From DAOSWM01 sp035380045 (GTDB lineage: Bacteria > Bacteroidota > Bacteroidia > Bacteroidales > Tenuifilaceae): a stretch of DNA of 11,675 bases. The notes beneath the pieces were generated by a model. The model saw only the letters and a program-made list of their open reading frames with translations, ran no database searches and was not told the origin of the DNA. The stretch lies in assembly GCA_035380045.1 (NCBI GenBank), contig DAOSWM010000077.1, positions 1-11,675 on the forward strand, in the 5' to 3' direction. Position numbers and translations under genes: made by a program. Shown piece after piece: positions 7,172 through 11,675 of the stretch (position 1 is its first letter; every line of letters begins with the position of its first letter).

Positions 7172-7948
7172 ATGTTTTTTGTTGATACACACACACATAT
7201 GTACTCCGGCGAGTTCAACCACGATCGTTTCGAGTCTATTGACCGTGCTCGCGAAGCGGGCATTAAGTACATGGTGATGCCAAATATCGACAGCACATCC
7301 ATAGAACAAATGTTGGCGGTAGCCAATGAGTTTCCTGGTTACTGTTTCCCGTTAATGGGCTTACATCCAACCTCGGTAAATAGCAGCTTTGAGAAGGAGT
7401 TGGCAACTGTTGAAAGAGAATTCTCGGAAAGAAAGTATTACGGTGTTGGTGAGATAGGGATTGATTTGTACTGGGATAAAACATACTTTGAGGAGCAAAA
7501 AGTCGCCTTCCGGCACCAACTTAAGCTGGCGAAGAAGCTTAACCTGCCGGTTGTTATTCACTCAAGAAATTCGTTCGATGAGATTCTCGAAATTGTCGAT
7601 TCCGAAATTGATACATCGCTTCGAGGAGTTTTTCATAGTTACTCAGGCAGTATTCAACATTACAAACGTATTGTAGAGTACAAAACATTCATGGTAGGAA
7701 TTGGCGGGGTTGTTACCTTTAAGAATGGAGGAATTGATAAGATACTCGGCGAAATGGACATAAACAGAATTGTTCTCGAAACCGACTCGCCATACCTTGC
7801 ACCTGTTCCGTTTCGAGGGAAGCGCAACGAGAGCGCTTACATTACATTCATTGCACAAAAAATTGCCATTGTTCTAAACATTCCTGTTGAGGAGGTGGCT
7901 AGTATTACAACCCGTAACGCATTGTCGTTGTTTGATTTAACAATATAG
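7172..7948 (+). CDS. TatD-family metal-dependent hydrolase/DNase
   Basis: The 258-residue length and motif order are those of the TatD family, TIM-barrel enzymes with two divalent metals that act as 3'-5' exonucleases or related phosphodiesterases in the cytoplasm. Metal ligands are visible: DTHTH (5-9), the Glu of GVGEIGID (E94), H130 in VVIHSR, H155 in VFHSYSG, and D205 in LETDSPYL. The HSYSG motif replaces the more common HCFSG, but the ligand His is kept. The ATG at 7172 places the HxH motif at residue 7, as usual. The asparaginase gene follows after 4 bases. Substrate (DNA repair, D-aminoacyl release or other) cannot be told from sequence. Confidence 0.92.
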   Translation: MFFVDTHTHMYSGEFNHDRFESIDRAREAGIKYMVMPNIDSTSIEQMLAVANEFPGYCFPLMGLHPTSVNSSFEKELATVEREFSERKYYGVGEIGIDLYWDKTYFEEQKVAFRHQLKLAKKLNLPVVIHSRNSFDEILEIVDSEIDTSLRGVFHSYSGSIQHYKRIVEYKTFMVGIGGVVTFKNGGIDKILGEMDINRIVLETDSPYLAPVPFRGKRNESAYITFIAQKIAIVLNIPVEEVASITTRNALSLFDLTI

Positions 7949-7952
7949 ATTC

Positions 7953-8987
7953 ATGGAATTAGCAAACACGTCCATACTAATTATTTACACCGGTGGAACC
8001 ATTGGAATGAAGCAGAATCCCGAAACGGGTGCTCTTGCTCCATTCAACTTCGAGCAAATTACCGATGAGGTTCCCGAGTTACGAAAGTTTGGCTTCAATC
8101 TCGATACCATCTCGTTCAACCCGCTGGTCGATTCATCCGATATTTCTCCCGAATTCTGGATTAAGCTGGCGTTAATTATTGAAGAAAATTACGCAAAATA
8201 CAACGGTTTTGTGGTACTTCACGGAACCGATACCATGTCGTTCTCGGCCTCAGCGCTCAGCTTTATGCTTGAGAATTTAGATAAACCCGTAGTTTTTACC
8301 GGATCACAGCTGCCAATCGGGATGCTTCGAACCGATGGGAAGGAGAACCTAATCAGCGCCATCGAAATTGCTGCTGCCAGCAGCAACGGTCAACCGCTGG
8401 TTCCAGAGGTAACCATTTTCTTTGAGAACCAGCTCTTTCGAGGAAACCGAACCACAAAGCACAATGCCGAACACTTCAACGCTTTCGGCTCGTACAATTA
8501 TCCGCCGCTTGCACAAGCAGGAATAAGTATTAAGTACAACTTCGCATTTATCCATTACTTTACCCAAAAGCAGCAGCTGAGAGTTCACCCGTATATCGAC
8601 AATAGCGTTGCTGTGCTAAAACTTTTTCCAGGAATATCTCCCTCCGCAGTTGATGCAGTGATGAATTGTCCAGATTTGAAAGCAATCATTCTTGAAACCT
8701 ACGGGTCGGGGAATGCCCTAAGCCAGCAATGGTTCTTAAAGCGAATTAAAAAAGCAATAAATAAAGGCGTAATCATATTAAATGTAACCCAATGTCAAGC
8801 CGGAAGCGTTGACATGGAGAAGTACGACAATGGTTTGCTGCTTAAGAAAGCGGGAGTGATCAGTGGTAAGGATATTACATTCGAGGCAGCAGTAGTGAAG
8901 TTGATGTTCCTACTAGGAAAGGGATACTCCTTCGAAGAAATGGTACACCAACTTGAAAAATCGATTAGCGGAGAAATTACGGTATAA
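7953..8987 (+). CDS. ansA: Type I (cytoplasmic) L-asparaginase
   Basis: The 344-residue enzyme hydrolyses asparagine to aspartate and ammonia. Both threonine regions are present: YTGGTIG (12-18) with nucleophile T13, and HGTDTM (90-95) with T92 and D93; K169 in NRTTKH completes the Thr-Asp-Lys triad, and DSSD (60-63) binds the substrate amino and carboxyl groups. The absence of a signal peptide and the overall sequence (VFTGSQLPIGMLRTDG, 114-129) indicate the low-affinity cytoplasmic AnsA type, not the periplasmic AnsB type. It starts 4 bases after the TatD gene and is surely co-transcribed with it. Nothing in it is unusual. Confidence 0.93.
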   Translation: MELANTSILIIYTGGTIGMKQNPETGALAPFNFEQITDEVPELRKFGFNLDTISFNPLVDSSDISPEFWIKLALIIEENYAKYNGFVVLHGTDTMSFSASALSFMLENLDKPVVFTGSQLPIGMLRTDGKENLISAIEIAAASSNGQPLVPEVTIFFENQLFRGNRTTKHNAEHFNAFGSYNYPPLAQAGISIKYNFAFIHYFTQKQQLRVHPYIDNSVAVLKLFPGISPSAVDAVMNCPDLKAIILETYGSGNALSQQWFLKRIKKAINKGVIILNVTQCQAGSVDMEKYDNGLLLKKAGVISGKDITFEAAVVKLMFLLGKGYSFEEMVHQLEKSISGEITV

Positions 8988-8997
8988 AAAAGCGATA

Positions 8998-9034
8998 TTT
9001 GAATATTTTTTAGTATTTTGCGCCCCTAAATTTG
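8998..9034 (+). promoter_or_regulatory. Possible promoter of the tRNA-Ser gene
   Basis: TAAATTTG at 9027-9034 is an exact -7 match, with TTTG at 8998-9001 as an upstream element 25 bases away, longer than ideal. It would start transcription about 20 bases before the tRNA. A second TATTTTG at 9014-9020 has a one-base-short core. Confidence 0.35.
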
Positions 9035-9061
9035 GCAGCCTGTTGTTTGGTTGAACGTACT

Positions 9062-9149
9062 GGAGAGATGGCCGAGTGGTCGAAGGCGCACGCCTGGAAA
9101 GTGTGTATACCTCAAAAGGGTATCGTGGGTTCGAATCCCACTCTCTCCG
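9062..9149 (+). tRNA. tRNA-Ser, anticodon GGA
   Basis: A complete class II tRNA folds here: acceptor GGAGAGA (9062-9068) with TCTCTCC (9142-9148), D arm from GGCCGAGTGGTCGAAGGC, anticodon stem CACGC/GTGTG (9089-9093, 9101-9105) with loop CTGGAAA and anticodon GGA at 9096-9098, a long variable arm (ATACC/GGTAT, 9107-9123), and T arm GTGGG-TTCGAAT-CCCAC (9125-9141). The discriminator base is G9149, correct for serine. The 3' CCA is not encoded (next bases CTTG), so it must be added after transcription. It reads UCC and UCU codons. Confidence 0.97.
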
Positions 9150-9150
9150 C

Positions 9151-9181
9151 TTGCATTTTTAAAATAATTAAAATATTTTTG
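9151..9181 (+). promoter_or_regulatory. Promoter of the exbB-exbD operon
   Basis: TTG at 9151-9153 and TATTTTTG at 9174-9181 match the Bacteroidota -33 and -7 elements with a 20-base spacer, which is the best promoter match in the window. The predicted leader is roughly 35-40 bases before the exbB ATG. The -33 element starts two bases after the tRNA 3' end, so tRNA 3' processing and promoter are packed together. Confidence 0.6.
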
Positions 9182-9225
9182 TATTCACTAAATCCTAACT
9201 AGTAATAATTAAAGACAACTTTACC

Positions 9226-10044
9226 ATGAAAAAACTATTTGCACTTTTTGCAGTTACAGGCATGCTGATGTTTGGAGCATCAACTTACATTTCTGCTCAG
9301 GACGAAACCGCAGAAACACCTGATACAGCGATGGTTGAAGCAGATACCGCTGCCGTTGCCGTTGAAGAAGCTACCGAAACAGCTCCTGCTGCTGCAGTTG
9401 AGGAAGAGCTAGGCACACACAAAATCATTAAGAAAACCTTTATCGATGGTGGTCCTGAATTTATGGGTATCGTTCTTTTAGCCCTCGTACTAGGTTTGGC
9501 GCTTTCTATCGAAAGAATTATTTACCTAAACCTTGCAACCACCAACACCGATAAGCTTTTAAAAGCTATTGAAGAGGCACTTGAGTCGGGTGGAATTGAA
9601 GCTGCCAAGGAGGTTTGCCGCAACACTCGCGGTCCAGTTGCAAGCATTTTCTATCAAGGCTTATCTCGCGCTGATGAAGGTATCGATGTGGTTGAAAAAT
9701 CAGTTGTTACCTATGGTTCAGTACAAATGGGTCAACTTGAGAGTGGGCTTACATGGATTGCCCTATTCATTTCGCTGGCACCAATGCTTGGTTTCATGGG
9801 TACAGTAATTGGTATGATTGACGCTTTCAATGCTATCGAAGTTGCTGGTGATATCTCCCCATCGCTTGTAGCTGCTGGTATTAAGGTGGCTCTTATCACT
9901 ACTGTGTTTGGTCTAATCGTTGCGATTATACTACAGATTTTCTACAACTATCTGGTTTCAAAAATTGATAAGCTTGTAAACACCATGGAAGATGCTTCCA
10001 TAAGCCTTATCGACATTCTTATGAAATATAACCTTAAAAAATAG
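9226..10044 (+). CDS. MotA/TolQ/ExbB proton channel family protein with signal peptide
   Basis: The 272-residue inner-membrane protein would form the pentameric channel that uses the proton gradient to drive an ExbD/TonB- or Tol-type motor. It has a cleavable signal peptide (1-24, ending ISAQ), an Ala/Glu/Thr-rich acidic periplasmic segment (25-62), a first membrane helix at 78-98, a cytoplasmic helical domain (about 105-160), and two further helices at about 166-188 and 218-240. The family motif LGFMGTVIGMIDAF spans 168-181. The signal peptide plus acidic extension makes it longer than E. coli ExbB but is common in Bacteroidota. It heads an operon with a small membrane protein and two ExbD genes, which supports the assignment. 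Which TonB it serves is not visible. Confidence 0.92.
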   Translation: MKKLFALFAVTGMLMFGASTYISAQDETAETPDTAMVEADTAAVAVEEATETAPAAAVEEELGTHKIIKKTFIDGGPEFMGIVLLALVLGLALSIERIIYLNLATTNTDKLLKAIEEALESGGIEAAKEVCRNTRGPVASIFYQGLSRADEGIDVVEKSVVTYGSVQMGQLESGLTWIALFISLAPMLGFMGTVIGMIDAFNAIEVAGDISPSLVAAGIKVALITTVFGLIVAIILQIFYNYLVSKIDKLVNTMEDASISLIDILMKYNLKK

Positions 10045-10050
10045 TTAACC

Positions 10051-10476
10051 ATGTCCAACAGCCTAATTAGTAACATAGTAAAAATATTGTCTTGGGTGCT
10101 GATGGGAACATCAACTTTAATTGCATTGCTCTTTTTCGCAGGCATAGTTGATGAGAACGCTTATATTATATGGGCATATATACTGTTAGGTATAGCTGCG
10201 TTCTTTGCAGTTATTTTCCCAGTAATATACTTTGTCCTATACCCCAAGAATGCAGTGAAGGCTTTGTTTGGGCTTGTAGGTTTGGGAGTAGCAGTTTTAG
10301 TTGGTTACTTGTTATCCGATACCACTCCAATTATTACTGCCACAAATCACCCAAATTTCTCTAACCCCAACGTGTTGGCCTTTACCGATACAGGAATTAT
10401 TGCTACCTACGTTCTCTTTGGAGTGGCTGTACTTGGCTTGCTCTTCACAGGTATTAGGAGCATTTTTCATCGTTAG
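10051..10476 (+). CDS. Four-helix membrane protein of the exb operon, function unknown
   Basis: The 141 residues contain four hydrophobic helices at about 8-31, 38-63, 68-88 and 114-135, with a polar loop (89-112, TTPIITATNHPNFSN) between the third and fourth. There is no motif I can name. It sits 6 bases after the ExbB-type gene and about 50 bases before the first ExbD gene, so it is in the same transcript and may be an accessory subunit or assembly factor of the proton-channel complex. That role is inferred only from position; I believe such a gene is often found here in Bacteroidota but could not check it. Confidence 0.82.
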   Translation: MSNSLISNIVKILSWVLMGTSTLIALLFFAGIVDENAYIIWAYILLGIAAFFAVIFPVIYFVLYPKNAVKALFGLVGLGVAVLVGYLLSDTTPIITATNHPNFSNPNVLAFTDTGIIATYVLFGVAVLGLLFTGIRSIFHR

Positions 10477-10484
10477 TTGAGTGT

Positions 10485-10502
10485 CGGCAATTCATGTTGC
10501 CG
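10485..10502 (+). promoter_or_regulatory. Hairpin between the four-helix gene and the first exbD
   Basis: CGGCAA (10485-10490) and TTGCCG (10497-10502) form a perfect six-pair stem around a six-base loop, 23 bases before the exbD ATG. It has no T-tract after it, so it is not a terminator. It could stabilise a processed mRNA end or tune translation of the ExbD gene. Confidence 0.4.
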
Positions 10503-10505
10503 TTC

Positions 10506-10523
10506 ATAATAATAATAATAATA
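10506..10523 (+). repeat. (ATA)6 microsatellite just before the exbD start
   Basis: Six tandem copies of ATA fill 10506-10523, ending two bases before the ATG at 10526. It is an unstructured, A/T-only leader, the kind of sequence that favours initiation in a phylum that seldom uses Shine-Dalgarno pairing. Copy-number change would alter spacing from the hairpin. Confidence 0.85.
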
Positions 10524-10525
10524 CA

Positions 10526-11104
10526 ATGGCTAGAACAACACCAGAAATAAATGGAGGCTCCCTGGCCGACATTGCGTTCTTGCTTCTAATCTTCTTCCTG
10601 GTTACCACTACCATGAATGTGGACACTGGGCTAGCAAGGATGTTACCACCAATGCCAGAGGATAAAAACCAAGATACACAGCAGGATGTTAAGCAACGAA
10701 ACATTTTTACGGTGCTCATCAATAAGAGTGACCGCCTGCTGGTTGAGGATCAGCCCATGGACATTGGAATGCTTCGGGAGAAAACCAAGGAGTTCATTAT
10801 GAACCCCCAAAACGACACAGATTTACCGGAAAAGCAAACCGTTGAAGTGGAGTACTTTGGAAACGTAGAGGTTGGGAAGGGCGTTATCTCATTACAGAAC
10901 GACCGTGGTACATCTTATAGAATGTATATGCTAGTTCAGAATGAATTGGTGGCTGCAGTTAACGAGTTGCGTGAACAAGTTGCTCGTGGAAAATTTGGGA
11001 AGTCATACAATGATCTTCCTGAAGATCAGCAGAAGGCTGTACAGAAAGTAATTCCACAGCGTATTTCTGAGGCTGAGCCTAAAAGTGTAGGAGGGAAAAA
11101 GTAA
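10526..11104 (+). CDS. exbD: ExbD-family biopolymer transport protein (first copy)
   Basis: Starting at the ATG at 10526 the product is 192 residues: a short cytoplasmic lead (MARTTPEINGGS), one membrane helix at about 13-31 (LADIAFLLLIFFLVTTTM) with the proton-coupling Asp at position 15, then a periplasmic domain. A GTG at 10481 is in frame and would add fifteen residues containing a run of five Asn, but the family begins at MARTTPEIN, so the ATG is preferred. The protein would pair with the ExbB-type channel to convert proton flow into motion. The C-terminal part (KFGKSYNDLPEDQQKAVQKV, 147-166) is longer than in E. coli ExbD and typical of Bacteroidota. Its TAA overlaps the next ATG (TAATG), so the two ExbD proteins are probably translationally coupled. 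Confidence 0.92.
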   Translation: MARTTPEINGGSLADIAFLLLIFFLVTTTMNVDTGLARMLPPMPEDKNQDTQQDVKQRNIFTVLINKSDRLLVEDQPMDIGMLREKTKEFIMNPQNDTDLPEKQTVEVEYFGNVEVGKGVISLQNDRGTSYRMYMLVQNELVAAVNELREQVARGKFGKSYNDLPEDQQKAVQKVIPQRISEAEPKSVGGKK

Positions 11105-11577
11105 TGGCAAAATTTGAACGAAAAGGCAAAAAAGGTATGCCTGCTATATCTACTGCTTCGCTTCCCGATATCGTATTCATGCTGTTGTTCTTCTTCATGG
11201 TAAGTACAACACTCAGGGAAACCGAACTTTTTGTTAGGATAAAACTCCCCGAAGCTACTGAGGTAGTAAAACTTGAAAAAAAATCATTAGTTTCGTACAT
11301 ATACATTGGTCCTCCTGCCACTCAGTACCAGAAAGTTTTTGGTACAGATTCTCGTATTCAGCTTAATGATAGCTTCAAAACTTTGGTTGACATACGTGAC
11401 TTCATTTCCTCTGAGAGGGAAGCGCTTAGTGAAGCCGATAGAGCATTCCTTACAACTTCACTTAAGATTCACGAAGAGACCAGGATGGGTATCGTAACTG
11501 ATGTTAAGCAGGAACTTCGCAAAGCGAGCGCGCTGAAAATTAGCTATGCTTCTCGAAGAATGGAGCAAAAAAAGTAG
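11104..11577 (+). CDS. ExbD-family biopolymer transport protein (second copy)
   Basis: This 157-residue protein has a basic N-terminus (MAKFERKGKKG), a membrane helix at about 20-38 (LPDIVFMLLFFFMVSTTLRE) with the conserved Asp at 22, and a periplasmic domain of about 115 residues. It is clearly ExbD-like but quite different from the preceding copy: shorter, with a different extracytoplasmic sequence (residues 39-157). Two ExbD paralogues in tandem would allow a heterodimeric rotor or two alternative motors. It overlaps the upstream stop by one base. It is the last gene of the operon; the intrinsic terminator follows within 20 bases. Confidence 0.9.
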   Translation: MAKFERKGKKGMPAISTASLPDIVFMLLFFFMVSTTLRETELFVRIKLPEATEVVKLEKKSLVSYIYIGPPATQYQKVFGTDSRIQLNDSFKTLVDIRDFISSEREALSEADRAFLTTSLKIHEETRMGIVTDVKQELRKASALKISYASRRMEQKK

Positions 11578-11596
11578 TTGAAATTATATGAATAGT

Positions 11597-11627
11597 AAAA
11601 AAGCTGGGTTCTTTCCCAGCTTTTTTT
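11597..11627 (+). terminator. Intrinsic terminator of the exb operon
   Basis: Arms 11597-11608 and 11615-11626 form a 12-pair stem (core AGCTGGG/CCCAGCT, extended by A-T pairs) with a six-base loop, running directly into a T-run (11621-11627). This is a textbook rho-independent terminator 20 bases after the last stop codon. The A-run on the other side means it could also act on transcripts arriving from the right. Bases 11628-11675 show no gene start that I can support. Confidence 0.9.
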
Positions 11628-11675
11628 ATTTTCAATCAGCAGTGTCCGATTAATTTTATTAGCATAAAAAAGATT

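Noticed and set aside
7172..7948. HSYSG in place of HCFSG in the TatD protein as a lost active site
   Set aside because: The metal-binding His is retained and the Cys/Phe positions vary in the family, so it is not a meaningful defect.
8988..9010. Small A/T hairpin (ATATT-TG-AATAT) followed by T-run as a terminator for ansA
   Set aside because: The stem has five A-T pairs and a two-base loop, too weak to support as a terminator.
10481..10525. GTG-initiated N-terminal extension of the first ExbD with a poly-Asn run
   Set aside because: ExbD proteins of this type begin at MARTTPEIN; the Asn run is only the (ATA)6 leader read as protein, and the segment contains a hairpin typical of untranslated RNA.

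Overview
The window looks like chromosomal DNA from a member of the Bacteroidota, probably near the Bacteroidales/Marinilabiliales. The evidence is a Bacteroidota-type ECF sigma / FecR anti-sigma / STN-domain cassette, several exact matches to the phylum's TAnnTTTG -7 promoter element, few Shine-Dalgarno-like sequences, AT-rich spacers, and protein sequences typical of the phylum (AroA, proline dehydrogenase, DprA, ExbB/ExbD). The genus cannot be named from sequence alone. There is no sign of phage, plasmid or CRISPR, and no intergenic stretch exceeds 300 bases.

Layout. (1) Positions 2621 to 1, minus strand: an ECF sigma factor, a FecR-type anti-sigma factor and a secreted STN-domain protein that runs off the left edge. 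All are tightly packed. The sigma and anti-sigma genes both start with TTG and share one reading frame, separated by a single TAG. (2) 2622-2887: divergent promoter region. (3) 2888-4132, plus strand: a lone AroA (EPSP synthase) homologue whose fold signature is intact but whose PEP-site motifs are heavily substituted, followed by a hairpin terminator. (4) 4256-7060: proline dehydrogenase, a small two-helix membrane protein and the DNA-processing protein DprA, as one run. (5) 7172-8987: a TatD-family metal-dependent hydrolase and a cytoplasmic type I asparaginase, 4 bases apart. (6) 9062-9149: tRNA-Ser(GGA). (7) 9226-11577: a proton-channel operon (ExbB/TolQ/MotA-type protein, unnamed four-helix membrane protein, two different ExbD proteins) with a good promoter right after the tRNA and a strong intrinsic terminator at 11597-11627.

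How the parts work together. The left cassette is a cell-surface signalling unit in which a signal received by the STN protein would relieve FecR inhibition of the sigma factor. The right operon builds a proton-motive-force-driven motor of the TonB-ExbB-ExbD kind, which could energise outer-membrane transport. The middle is mostly housekeeping: proline and asparagine catabolism, DNA uptake/recombination and a TatD nuclease. The most unusual items are the AroA homologue with altered catalytic motifs, the single-stop in-frame arrangement of sigma and anti-sigma, and the STN protein that leads into AGIxN repeats instead of a visible TonB receptor plug.
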